This document shows, piece after piece, positions 18,313-26,631 of a DNA stretch of 64,000 nt. The stretch spans positions 124,001 through 188,000 of the forward strand of contig JADQBB010000001.1 in the NCBI GenBank assembly GCA_016903695.1. Direction: 5' to 3'. Source of the stretch: Chlorogloea purpurea SAG 13.99. GTDB lineage: Bacteria; Cyanobacteriota; Cyanobacteriia; Cyanobacteriales; Microcystaceae. The notes below the pieces were generated by a model, which had not been told where the DNA came from, searched no databases, and saw nothing but the letters and a program-made list of their open reading frames with translations. Within the stretch, counting starts at the first letter, position 1. Every line of letters starts with the position of its first letter. The translations under genes and the position numbers were made by a program.

Positions 18313-18729
18313 TTACATTAATCGTAAATAAGGAAATAAGGGATGCCATGTCATAATTGTAGCGACAACGAACAAACCGAGAAACCAAGAAAAGAGAGTA
18401 TTAGCTTTAATTTGTTTATCTCGCCAAACAGAATGTAATATTACCCAACTTAACAGCCAAGTTACCAGAAGAATTGTTTCTTTCCCGCTATAACTGCCAA
18501 TATTACCCCATGCGTGATCATCTCCGTGGCTTCCAGGTATCCAGCCGCCTAAAGACCAGACGATTTTATCTAGAAACTTAGACGTATCCGCTAAGTGATG
18601 GGCGCTCATCATAGAGAAACAGCCGATACCCGCACTAATCAAGGCCGCCGCAGCGGGGCCGGATACCTCAGGAGGGGTTTTCGCACCCCGTATCAATCTC
18701 TTGGGAAAAAACCGAAGTTTATAAAGCAT
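18313..18729 (-). CDS. His-rich polytopic membrane protein of DUF4198 operon
   Basis: 138 residues with about three hydrophobic spans (roughly 23-42, 83-102, 108-130). Between the first two lies a polar loop with several potential metal or haem ligands: AHHLADTSK and GWIPGSHGDDHAWGNIG. I do not recognise the family. Its start overlaps the end of the 207-residue gene by 11 bases. The clustered His/Asp residues and operon context suggest a metal- or redox-related membrane role, which is inference. Confidence 0.7.
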   Translation of the reverse strand: MLYKLRFFPKRLIRGAKTPPEVSGPAAAALISAGIGCFSMMSAHHLADTSKFLDKIVWSLGGWIPGSHGDDHAWGNIGSYSGKETILLVTWLLSWVILHSVWRDKQIKANTLFSWFLGLFVVATIMTWHPLFPYLRLM

Positions 18730-19342
18730 GAATTTTCGCCACTCCTAACCCTGTTACTAAACCGCCCAAGGCGAAAAACATCATCATCAGTAAACCGATA
18801 CAGGTAGCCGCTAATACCTGACGGTGGGATTTTGATTGAATACCATCCCCGTATCTCCAAAGAATCCAAGTACAAGCAACTCCTAGGGGCAAGGTGAATA
18901 ATAAAGTAAACTCGTGGTATTCCATGAGAATATATTGGGTGAGAGGCGTGTTTTCGATCAGCCAAGCCCTGGCACCGCCGAACTCTAAGCCCGCCCGGTA
19001 ACGCATATAAGCTATATTACCCGTGATAATTCCCAGTCCCGTCAGTAGGGTAGAAGAAAACGCTAGAACTCGTATTTGCGGCAATATCTCACTAACGCCC
19101 CGCAAGAGAGGAAAGGCGAGATGACCCGTGTATACGGTGATGACCGTTGTTCCTAATGCGGCAAAACCGTGTATAGTACCGATCGATCTCTGCCATCCAC
19201 TAGTATGTAATAAATTGACTAAGGGCAGGGACAGAAATAATAGGGCAGACAGTATACTCAGCCCGTACATGAACACTCTCGCCAGATATAACGGCTTCAA
19301 AAACTCCTGGCCGGGGACTATTTCCCGTTCATTGGATTGCAT
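18719..19342 (-). CDS. polytopic membrane protein with paired His residues
   Basis: 207 residues, five or six predicted spans. Histidines lie in or beside predicted helices (LLHTSGW, TIHGFAALG, VYTGHLAFPL, MEYHEFTLLF). This spacing is reminiscent of DUF2231-type or b-type cytochrome-like membrane proteins, but I cannot assign a family. The gene starts 13 bases after the PEP-CTERM DUF4198 gene and overlaps the next by 11 bases, so the four genes form one tight operon. Confidence 0.7.
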   Translation of the reverse strand: MQSNEREIVPGQEFLKPLYLARVFMYGLSILSALLFLSLPLVNLLHTSGWQRSIGTIHGFAALGTTVITVYTGHLAFPLLRGVSEILPQIRVLAFSSTLLTGLGIITGNIAYMRYRAGLEFGGARAWLIENTPLTQYILMEYHEFTLLFTLPLGVACTWILWRYGDGIQSKSHRQVLAATCIGLLMMMFFALGGLVTGLGVAKIHAL

Positions 19343-19355
19343 TATTCCCTCCGCC

Positions 19356-20177
19356 CTAGCAACGTTTTTTGAGACACAAACCTAATCCTATAATTCCTAA
19401 ACCTATCAGGGATGAAGGTTCGGGCACCGAGGTCGAGCTAAGATTAGAGCCTGTGGTGAAGCTGGTGGCGTAGTACGTTAACGGAGTGTTAGCTGTGCCT
19501 GGGGTACTGTAATCTACTTCGATCGGTTGTAATCCTTTGGAACCGATGGGAATATAAGCGATACCATTAGAATCGACGGTCTGTTCTGTATCTAGGTAGA
19601 GAATGGTCGCATCATTTACGTATTGTCCCCCGAACAATACTTTAATCGGTAGAGTATCACCGCCATTAAGAGTGAAGGGATCGCTTAACGGTACTATTTC
19701 TAAGGGAAGTCCAAAATTCTCCGAGGGATTAAAGCCATCATAAAGGGTTTGAGTGTACTTTAGCTGATGAACGAAAGTATCGTAACCTCTAGCTTCTTGT
19801 TCTTGAGGAGTTAAATAACCCAGATAGTTAGCCATTTCGTGTTCTACATCTATGCCTTCCGCATCATCTCTAATCCAGAAGCCACTATCATAAGCGACGG
19901 TTATCGCCGCAGGTGTTTGGCCGGGTACGATCGAAATCGGGACAGTGGCGTTATCTATAGATGTGGGTATGAGATTTTTCGAGAAATCGTAAGCTTTAAC
20001 AGCGATCGGCCCGTTAGGATCGTACTCTTCTGACTCGGTTTCCGTAAACTCGCTCATCCAGAGTTTATATCCTCCCTGCCCGGGGGGAAACCACATCACA
20101 TGGGCTAGCACTGGACTACTCCCCATACAGGATAGAACAGTAATTAAAAATGCTTGTTTCAACATTGAAGGCATCAT
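19356..20177 (-). CDS. DUF4198-like periplasmic protein with PEP-CTERM sorting tail
   Basis: About 273 residues. A signal peptide ends near SSPVLA, followed directly by HVMWFPPGQGGYKLW, which resembles the start of DUF4198 domains (NikK-like proteins linked to nickel/cobalt uptake in other bacteria). The middle is beta-rich. The C-terminus is a textbook sorting signal: VPEPSS, a hydrophobic LIGLGIIGLGLCL, then KKRC. It is therefore probably exported and processed by an exosortase, which is not in this window. The open frame extends 46 codons further upstream, but only starts at 20177, 20174 or 20165 give a signal peptide. Confidence 0.78.
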   Translation of the reverse strand: MMPSMLKQAFLITVLSCMGSSPVLAHVMWFPPGQGGYKLWMSEFTETESEEYDPNGPIAVKAYDFSKNLIPTSIDNATVPISIVPGQTPAAITVAYDSGFWIRDDAEGIDVEHEMANYLGYLTPQEQEARGYDTFVHQLKYTQTLYDGFNPSENFGLPLEIVPLSDPFTLNGGDTLPIKVLFGGQYVNDATILYLDTEQTVDSNGIAYIPIGSKGLQPIEVDYSTPGTANTPLTYYATSFTTGSNLSSTSVPEPSSLIGLGIIGLGLCLKKRC

Positions 20178-20348
20178 CTCAGTCTTATATTGGGGGCATG
20201 ATGTTCGGCTAAGCCAAAACCTATTTTGGGGAATAGATTTTAAGATATTATGCCCATGTTTTCCTTTGTTAATTATGATTATTCTCTTGTAAAAAGGCAA
20301 AAGACAGCCTGTCAAACTTGAAAACTTTATTTATATTTTGATGGGGAA

Positions 20349-20441
20349 TTATTTTTGCTTCTGCATACTTTTAAAAAGAACCCAAAAACCTAAAGCCGTA
20401 GCCGCACCTAACGAAGTAATACTAAACCCTCTTGTCAAAGG
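20349..20441 (-). pseudogene. decayed PEP-CTERM-like C-terminal fragment
   Basis: A short frame reads PLTRGFSITSLGAATALGFW then VLFKSMQKQK and a stop. It resembles the tail of cyanobacterial PEP-CTERM proteins (PLT, glycine/alanine-rich hydrophobic stretch, basic end). A TGA lies four codons upstream of the proline and no plausible start exists, so this looks like the 3' end of a gene lost when the adjacent hairpin repeat arrived. It could instead be a chance hydrophobic frame. Confidence 0.35.
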
Positions 20442-20463
20442 CTTCTTATAAGATCATAAGCCC

Positions 20464-20545
20464 GACCGTGATTAAAATCACGGTCTCATAGCAGAAGTCG
20501 GTGATCACCGACTTGAGTTTTGAGGCAGAGAATGAATTCTCTGCC
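20464..20545 (+). repeat. triple-hairpin repeat, copy A (core only)
   Basis: Three consecutive near-perfect palindromes: GACCGTGATT-AA-AATCACGGTC (20464-20485), AAGTCGGTGATCACCGACTT (20495-20514) and GGCAGAGAAT-GA-ATTCTCTGCC (20524-20545). The spacer TCATAGCAG between the first two is identical in the other two copies (near 32734 and 59777). The terminal inverted repeats seen in those copies are missing here. It lies five bases beyond the stop of the leftward HTH gene, so it may act as its transcript end. Bases 20178-20348 show nothing else. Confidence 0.85.
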
Positions 20546-20549
20546 GGGT

Positions 20550-21536
20550 CTAATTATCTTTTACAGGGCTGAAGTTATCGGCTTTCGGGTTGTATTTCCA
20601 AGCCGTGCCATCAGGATCTTTAATTCGACTCCATTCAGTAAAATCCATACCTTTCTTTCTCTTGCCGATGGTGGATGTACTAACTTCTAAACGTTTTGCC
20701 AACTCCACTTGATTAAATGTACCGAGGGAATCGGCAATATGATCGGTTTCTGTTTCTGACGGTGGGGATACTTCGGGAGTAGAAACAGTGTTCTCTTTGT
20801 CCGCTTCTTGGAGTAATTGCCCTAAATTGGTTGTAGGGAGAGGTTTATCCTCTTCTACCGCGGGTTCATTCTCTGGGGCGGATAAAGCGGCACTAGAAAT
20901 TTCCGCCTCTTTTTCTTCTCCCGTATCACCGCTAGAAACCTCTAAGGCATCTTCGGGCAAATTACTAACAGATTTAACTGGTTCCTCAGTGGTGTCAACA
21001 TCGGGAAGCGCTATTTCTCCGGGTGACTCTGCCTCTGCCGGGGCGATGACCGCAGACGGTTCAACTTCAGGTGTGGTAATTTCCTCCGGGGTAAAAGAGG
21101 CTGCGGGAGAGGAGGCGAGGGGTTTAACGGGTTCTATCTCCGGCTCACTATCGTCTAAAATCAGTCCCAAGGTACTCGCAGTGATGAAGTAGTACACTGT
21201 GCCTTGAGGGGCGATCGTTTTTTTCTGCGCCCCGAATTCTCCCGCTTTTCTCTCTAGGAATTCCGTAGCGGTTTTGGGGTTCAATCCGGTTTTCAGGGAC
21301 AAATCTAAAGGGGTGAGACAGCCCTGGTGTTCCTGCATCAAGCGGGCGAAGGTGGGGTTAAGTCTCGCGGATAATTTCGACCAGCGGTAATCTTGCCAGA
21401 CTTTGAGGGCCATAGTGGCGATAATCAGTAAAAGAATCCACTGCCAAGCTGAAAAGATAATAACGAGGCCGATGGCTAAAGGAATTATAAGTAAAAGAAA
21501 CCCACTGGTTTCACGATCGATGATTTTTCCTGTCAT
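20550..21536 (-). CDS. membrane-anchored protein with two helix-turn-helix-like regions
   Basis: 328 residues. Two adjacent hydrophobic stretches lie near residues 12-45. A winged-helix-like segment follows at about 55-120 (MQEHQGCLTPLDLSLKTGLN, then TATEFLERKAGEFG and GTVYYFITASTL). A ~140-residue acidic, Pro/Ser/Glu-rich linker leads to a C-terminal domain with a clear HTH (NQVELAKRLEVSTSTIGKRK) and the tail EWSRIKDPDGTAWKYNP. Family not recognised. The layout suggests a membrane-tethered DNA-binding protein; this is inference from domains. It stands alone between the hairpin repeat and gatD. Confidence 0.7.
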   Translation of the reverse strand: MTGKIIDRETSGFLLLIIPLAIGLVIIFSAWQWILLLIIATMALKVWQDYRWSKLSARLNPTFARLMQEHQGCLTPLDLSLKTGLNPKTATEFLERKAGEFGAQKKTIAPQGTVYYFITASTLGLILDDSEPEIEPVKPLASSPAASFTPEEITTPEVEPSAVIAPAEAESPGEIALPDVDTTEEPVKSVSNLPEDALEVSSGDTGEEKEAEISSAALSAPENEPAVEEDKPLPTTNLGQLLQEADKENTVSTPEVSPPSETETDHIADSLGTFNQVELAKRLEVSTSTIGKRKKGMDFTEWSRIKDPDGTAWKYNPKADNFSPVKDN

Positions 21537-21607
21537 AATTGTTTATTGCCAAATTGAGATTCGCGGCAAGTTAAGATAATCTTCGCCATGTGATCATAAA
21601 GAACAGT

Positions 21608-22408
21608 TTAGGGGTTATTGACCACCGTCGTTACTCCCAATCGTTTGAACATCGCTTCCCTACCCTGTCTGGCTAAAGAATCATCGAGCTTTTTCAACAC
21701 CGGTTTCTCTCCGTACTTATGCTCTAGCGCTTTAGCTATCAACCAATCAGCCACGAAGGGATTTTTCGGTAGTAAGGGGCCGTGGGCGTAGGTAGCGAGC
21801 GCATGATGATAAAAAGCCCCCTCGAATCCATCCTCACCGTTATTGCCGTAACCCTTGATCACTTTTCCCAACGGGGCCACACTTTCAAGATAAGTTCTCC
21901 CGCCATGATTTTCAAACCCGATGATGATCGGGTCATCTTCGGTATATTCTTTTAATTGACTATAGAGGGATGGAGACAGAATCGCGAATACCACATTACC
22001 GATACAACGGGGGGCGGCGGGGCCGGGATGCTTACTCACCATGTCCAGTATGCCCAATCCTTCGATTCTCTGCCCCAGCGCTGGTTCGTAATAATGCCCC
22101 AACAATTGGGGAGACCCACAGGTGAATACCCCTGGAATCCCCGCCTCTATCTGCCCCTTCATCGCTGACGCTTTGGCCCCCTGTAAATCCCTCATGACGA
22201 TTTCCTGCTGTCTATCTTGGGCCCCGCCGCCGACGATTAAATCCACGCTATAAAAATCCTCGCTCCTACTATTGGAATCGAGGGAAACGATAGAAACCCC
22301 GATTCCCCGCCACTGACAACGCCTCTGGATACAGATAACATTACCTCTATCGCCGTAGGTACTCATCAGGGTAGGATACAACCAGCCGATCTTGATCTCT
22401 TGACTCAT
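21608..22408 (-). CDS. gatD: GatD-like lipid II glutamine amidotransferase
   Basis: 266 residues of class I glutamine amidotransferase type. The nucleophile is Cys97 in GVFTCGSPQLLGHYY, with family segments YPTLMSTYGDRGNV and GFENHGGRTYL and a later HHALATYAHGPLLPKNP carrying the His. With MurT it forms the enzyme that amidates the D-Glu of lipid II stem peptides in other bacteria. Its ATG overlaps the murT stop by four bases, so the two are translated together. Whether cyanobacterial peptidoglycan carries this amidation is not shown by the sequence. Confidence 0.88.
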   Translation of the reverse strand: MSQEIKIGWLYPTLMSTYGDRGNVICIQRRCQWRGIGVSIVSLDSNSRSEDFYSVDLIVGGGAQDRQQEIVMRDLQGAKASAMKGQIEAGIPGVFTCGSPQLLGHYYEPALGQRIEGLGILDMVSKHPGPAAPRCIGNVVFAILSPSLYSQLKEYTEDDPIIIGFENHGGRTYLESVAPLGKVIKGYGNNGEDGFEGAFYHHALATYAHGPLLPKNPFVADWLIAKALEHKYGEKPVLKKLDDSLARQGREAMFKRLGVTTVVNNP

Positions 22409-23742
22409 AGGATTTTTCTCCCCGTTAATATTTCTCTGACTTCTAACATGGCCGAATAGGTGGGTAGAATATGTAACACTTCCCCTGTCCGGGTGCGGTC
22501 TAGGGCCGTATCTAGAGCTTGCTGGAGATTTTCCAGGACGATCAGTTCCGGAGCCCCCTCTCGATCGTCCTCGCTATACTGGAGACGTAAAGCCATATCG
22601 TAAACACGATCGCCCGTCACCACCAAAGTAGTCCGCAACGCCGTTAACTTTTCCGTATCCACATCCCAGATCCACGATACATCAGTACCATCGGGGGTTC
22701 GATCGTTCAATACCAATAAAGTAACAGAAGATGGTTCCAGTTTCTGCCTATCCTGTACCGCCCGGATTGTTTCATTCATGCCCACGGGATTTTTTGAGAG
22801 GAGAATCCTGATTTTTTTCCCCTTATACTCCAATTCTTCCGCCCGTCCGAAAGCTGCTTTAAAATTACTAACAATGTTAAAAATAGCCGATTTATTCACG
22901 CCTAATTCTTGGGCAGTTAATCCGGCAGCGAGAGTATTATATTTGTTATAAACGCCAATGAGAATTTGTGGCCACTCTCCGCTATTAACCGATAAATTAC
23001 TCTTGGTAAAATCGCAACTCGGACAGGAATAATCTCCTAGATGGGACAGATAAACCCCTTTATATTCCAGTCCCGCACCGCAGGCGGGACAATAAATAGA
23101 ATCAACTGCGTGAGGTATTTCTTCGAGATATAATCGGGGTTCATTCAAACCGAAATAAAGAACTTTCTGGCCCAATCCCTGACCGAGATGGCAGAGGGTG
23201 GGGTCATCGGCGTTGAGGATAACCAGAGTATCTTCTGGTAGGGGGCGTATCGCTTCTTGCCAACGTCGGGCGATCGTATCTACCTCTCCGTAACGATCTA
23301 ATTGGTCGCGGAATAAATTTAAAGCTAAAATAATCCGGGGCTGACAATCTTTTAATAATAAAGAAACTATATTTTCATCGACTTCTAAAATAGCGTAATC
23401 GGAATTTAACCGACCGAAAATATCGGCATCGTTTAAAAAACTTGTGATCAGACCATTAATTAAATTAGCCCCGGTGGAATTGTGGGTGACTTTCGCCCCC
23501 TCGTTTTCGAGGATACCCCGTAACAGTAAAGAGGTGGTGGTTTTTCCGTTAGTTCCCACTACTATAATCACCCCTTTTTTCACCTGTTCAAATAAAAGGG
23601 GGAGGAGACGAGGATGGAGACGGCGGGAAATTTCACCAGGTAAAACGCTGGCGGCCCCTAACTTCAAACCCTTGACCACAGCAGTCACCGATTTCGCCGT
23701 GGCTACCGCTATCCCTAAACGCAATCGATCGATAAATTTCAT
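22405..23742 (-). CDS. murT: MurT-like Mur ligase with zinc ribbon
   Basis: 445 residues. The Mur-ligase ATP site GTNGKTTT is at residues 63-70, and HNSTGANLINGL follows. A central insertion carries four cysteines (YCPACG and SCPSCDF), the MurT zinc-ribbon hallmark. The DUF1727-type C-terminal domain includes LLVLNDRTPDGTDVSWIWD. It activates the D-Glu carboxylate while GatD supplies ammonia. It heads the murT-gatD pair and diverges from htrA, with 165 bases between the starts. Confidence 0.92.
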   Translation of the reverse strand: MKFIDRLRLGIAVATAKSVTAVVKGLKLGAASVLPGEISRRLHPRLLPLLFEQVKKGVIIVVGTNGKTTTSLLLRGILENEGAKVTHNSTGANLINGLITSFLNDADIFGRLNSDYAILEVDENIVSLLLKDCQPRIILALNLFRDQLDRYGEVDTIARRWQEAIRPLPEDTLVILNADDPTLCHLGQGLGQKVLYFGLNEPRLYLEEIPHAVDSIYCPACGAGLEYKGVYLSHLGDYSCPSCDFTKSNLSVNSGEWPQILIGVYNKYNTLAAGLTAQELGVNKSAIFNIVSNFKAAFGRAEELEYKGKKIRILLSKNPVGMNETIRAVQDRQKLEPSSVTLLVLNDRTPDGTDVSWIWDVDTEKLTALRTTLVVTGDRVYDMALRLQYSEDDREGAPELIVLENLQQALDTALDRTRTGEVLHILPTYSAMLEVREILTGRKIL

Positions 23743-23907
23743 GAATATGTTGGAAATTAATAGCTGTTCAGTGATTGTATCCCTTAAGGATTAGGGTAGC
23801 GCCGGAGAAGTTCCGCACTCTTCGGGATAACCCCATCACAAGACTAAGCCATATAATGAAGTATAAGGTTAGTCCGTTAGTCTCACTTCACAGATGGATT
23901 GGATGTT

Positions 23908-25110
23908 ATGGGTTTATCATTCGGTAAATTAGGATTCTCGTTAGGATTATTGGCCCTCGGTGGCACGCTGGGAATGATGGCCAATCGCTACACCGACAGC
24001 TCATCACCGCAAATTTTCGCACCGGATTCCCAATCTCGATTAGTACCCGCCACCATGAAAAGCCCTCTGGTGAAAGCAGCCGCTGGGGAAAATATCAATT
24101 TTATCGCTCTGGCGGTGCAAAAAGTGGGGCCCGCCGTAGTAAGGATTGATTCCACTAAAGAAGTGGCCGACGGGGCCGGAAGCGACGAAAATAACCCCTT
24201 GGGGCGCTTGTTCGGTAAAGGCGGGATGCCGATGCCGAAAGAGCATCTGGAGAGGGGAACCGGTTCAGGATTTATTATTAGTGAAGATGGCAGATTATTG
24301 ACTAACGCCCACGTTGTAGACGGTGTGGAGTCGGTGAAAGTCACCCTGAAAAACGGTCAAACTTATAAGGGCAAAGTTATCGGCGTGGATCGCATGACCG
24401 ATGTGGCGGTAGTGAAAATCGAAGCGAGTAATCTGCCCACCGTTAATGTGGGCAGGGCGGAAGATCTCATCCCCGGAGAGTGGGCGATCGCTATCGGTAA
24501 TCCCCTCGGTCTCGATAATACGGTGACTGTGGGGATTATCAGCGCCCTCGGTAGAACTAGCAGCGAGGTGGGAGTGCCGGAAAAACGGGTGCGCTTCATT
24601 CAAACCGACGCAGCCATCAATCCTGGTAATTCGGGCGGCCCTTTATTAAATGCCAAGGGTGAGGTTATCGGCATCAATACGGCAATCCGCGCCGATGCCC
24701 AAGGTTTGGGCTTCGCCATACCGATCGAAACCGCCCAACGGATAGCGGATCAATTATTCACCAAGGGTAAGGCGGATCATCCCTATCTCGGTATCCACAT
24801 GGTAACTTTGACCGACGATCTCAAACAGCAACTCAATGAAAGCAAAGAAACCAATTTTCAGGTCAAGAGAAGTGATGGGGTGTTGATCATCCGGGTGGTT
24901 AAAGACTCTCCCGCCCAACGAGCGGGCTTGAAACCGGGAGATGTGATCGAAACCGTGGCGGGTAAACTCGTTAAAAGCGCCAGCGATGTACAGGAACAAG
25001 TAGAAGGTAGTTCCATAGGGCAGGGGTTAGAATTAGAGATAGATAGAGACGGCGATAAACAGTTAGTAACGGTTAAACCCGGTGTATTCCCCGCCTCGGC
25101 TAGCGAATAA
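23908..25110 (+). CDS. Deg/HtrA-family serine protease
   Basis: 400 residues from the ATG at 23908; a TTG three codons earlier is the alternative. The N-terminal signal anchor is LGFSLGLLALGGTLGMM. The trypsin-like domain holds the triad: His in LLTNAHVVDG, Asp in DRMTDVAVVKI, Ser in INPGNSGGPLLN. A single PDZ domain covers about the last 110 residues (start HPYLGIHMVTL, later SPAQRAGLKPGDVIE). It degrades damaged proteins in the periplasm or at thylakoids. Cyanobacteria have HtrA, HhoA and HhoB; I do not separate them here. A TATAAT at 23852-23857 may be its -10 element. Confidence 0.93.
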   Translation: MGLSFGKLGFSLGLLALGGTLGMMANRYTDSSSPQIFAPDSQSRLVPATMKSPLVKAAAGENINFIALAVQKVGPAVVRIDSTKEVADGAGSDENNPLGRLFGKGGMPMPKEHLERGTGSGFIISEDGRLLTNAHVVDGVESVKVTLKNGQTYKGKVIGVDRMTDVAVVKIEASNLPTVNVGRAEDLIPGEWAIAIGNPLGLDNTVTVGIISALGRTSSEVGVPEKRVRFIQTDAAINPGNSGGPLLNAKGEVIGINTAIRADAQGLGFAIPIETAQRIADQLFTKGKADHPYLGIHMVTLTDDLKQQLNESKETNFQVKRSDGVLIIRVVKDSPAQRAGLKPGDVIETVAGKLVKSASDVQEQVEGSSIGQGLELEIDRDGDKQLVTVKPGVFPASASE

Positions 25111-25114
25111 TCCT

Positions 25115-25738
25115 CTAGTAATTAATATGTTGCCCGTAAGCTTGCCAAGCGAGGGAGACGAGACCGTTAACGATCGCCACTGCAGCTACCGCACCGCCTT
25201 TTGTGCCGTCGATGGTGATATAGGGAACCTCCGTATCTTTCAATCTCTCTTTCAGTACGTCAGCATCCATGAAAGTGGCTGGTGTACCGATAATTAAGGC
25301 GGGATTAATATCCTTTTCCTCGATCAATTCCACCAGACCATGGAGGGCGCTTTGAGACTGCCCCACCACGAAAATAGCTTCGGGATAACGACTCGCTAGG
25401 GTTTGAATCCCCCATTCCGCTTTAGTTTTGCCTTTTTGGGGGCGAGTGATGGTTTCCGTACCACAGTAAACGGCGTTGGCGAAGGTTTTCTGTAATTCGT
25501 TGATAATCCCCGCCTGTACCATCGGCACATCGACGATTATAGTGGAGCGGGCGGCCAAGGCGGCCGCTCCCGATGCTAAAGCTTTTTCGGAAAATCTTAA
25601 GAGAAATTGGTATTCAAAATCGCCCGTTTCGTAAATGATACGCCGCAGTATCTCCAGTTGTGCGGCCCCTAAACGGTTCGTTTCTATTTCTTGGTCGATC
25701 AAGGCTAAGTTCTGGGCTTGAATGACTGGTAATTCCAT
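25115..25738 (-). CDS. precorrin-8X methylmutase (CobH/CbiC)-like protein, catalytic His replaced
   Basis: 207 residues over the whole CobH/CbiC fold: RFSEKALASGAAALAARSTI, VDVPMVQAGI, then PALIIGTPATFMDA and ITIDGTKGGAVAAVAIVNG. In characterised enzymes a His in a VIHxxG motif moves the methyl group to C-12 in corrin synthesis. Here the same place reads IIYETGDFEY, giving Tyr36. Cyanobacterial genomes may carry a paralogue with this change, so it may not be the true cobH. It converges on htrA with four bases between stops and follows psb32 by five bases. Confidence 0.8.
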   Translation of the reverse strand: MELPVIQAQNLALIDQEIETNRLGAAQLEILRRIIYETGDFEYQFLLRFSEKALASGAAALAARSTIIVDVPMVQAGIINELQKTFANAVYCGTETITRPQKGKTKAEWGIQTLASRYPEAIFVVGQSQSALHGLVELIEEKDINPALIIGTPATFMDADVLKERLKDTEVPYITIDGTKGGAVAAVAIVNGLVSLAWQAYGQHINY

Positions 25739-25743
25739 AGGGT

Positions 25744-26556
25744 TCAGGTTTTGGAATTGGAAGTGGTCAGGTCGTTGAATCGGGGCGATAAATAGGCTAC
25801 GATCGCACCTAGAGCGAATCCTATCACATTACGGAACAGGGGCAACCATTCCGATGTCCTTGTGACCACGGGGCCGATACCGAAGGCGATGAAGAGGATA
25901 AACCACAGGGGCGAAAATATTAATGCCCACTGCCACGCGAATACTTGACCTTCTTTACGGGGAATACCGGCGAAACCGAACACTAAGCCGCCCACGATGG
26001 AAGTGATGAGGGTTAATATCCACTGTTCTTTCGGTAATCCAGGCACTACGACGCAGCCTCCTTTGATGAGACAATTTTTCACCGTATCCATCGACTGTAC
26101 GATCGAGTTATTTTCTCCATTCTCTCTCACAAAGTACATATTACCGAAGCGGGCTTGTAATTCGATCCAGAATGTTCTCGGCAGTAATTCATAAACCGCG
26201 TCACCGATACTGAAAGCCAGTAAGTTGCCGCCTCTACCGTCGGCCACTAAAAGTATACTTTTATCATCGAGGCCCCAGAAATTGATCACGGCGCGCCCGG
26301 GACTACGATCGTACTGGGTTAATATTCTCAGTTTCCAGCCGGTTTCTTCTTGGAAATTATCGATGTCTTTAATAAGTGCTTCTTCTTGCTGTTTCGGTAG
26401 ATAGTTCGCTAAATCTACGATCGGTGTTTCCTGTGCGGGTAGTAATTCTGGATTATTCACCGCCATCGCGGCGCCAGGTGAAGTCACCCAAGTTAACAAA
26501 GTTACTATACTGATGCTCAAGGCGATTACGATCTGCCTGAAACAAGGATTCCGCAT
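25744..26556 (-). CDS. psb32: photosystem II repair protein Psb32-like, TPM domain
   Basis: 270 residues. A signal peptide ends near PGAAMA. A TPM domain covers about 45-165 (VDLANYLPKQQEEALIKDID, then SILLVADGRGGNLLAFSIGD). Two or three C-terminal membrane spans follow. This layout matches the cyanobacterial Psb32 protein that protects and helps repair photosystem II. It lies five bases upstream of the CobH-like gene on the same strand. Confidence 0.85.
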   Translation of the reverse strand: MRNPCFRQIVIALSISIVTLLTWVTSPGAAMAVNNPELLPAQETPIVDLANYLPKQQEEALIKDIDNFQEETGWKLRILTQYDRSPGRAVINFWGLDDKSILLVADGRGGNLLAFSIGDAVYELLPRTFWIELQARFGNMYFVRENGENNSIVQSMDTVKNCLIKGGCVVVPGLPKEQWILTLITSIVGGLVFGFAGIPRKEGQVFAWQWALIFSPLWFILFIAFGIGPVVTRTSEWLPLFRNVIGFALGAIVAYLSPRFNDLTTSNSKT

Positions 26557-26631
26557 GATGTTACCTTATAAATGCTATTTTTTAACTTATGTAAACTGTA
26601 TCTCATTTTCTTTACATTTGTTTACCTTATT

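Noticed and set aside
17394-20177. ECF-type nickel/cobalt importer from the ABC ATPase and DUF4198 operon
   Set aside because: The ATPase is on the opposite strand, and no protein carries the CbiM/NikM N-terminal signature or a CbiQ-like sequence.
20464-20545. Simple intrinsic terminator
   Set aside because: There is no T run, three hairpins occur in a row, and the same block recurs in two other sites inside defined elements, so a repeat family fits better.
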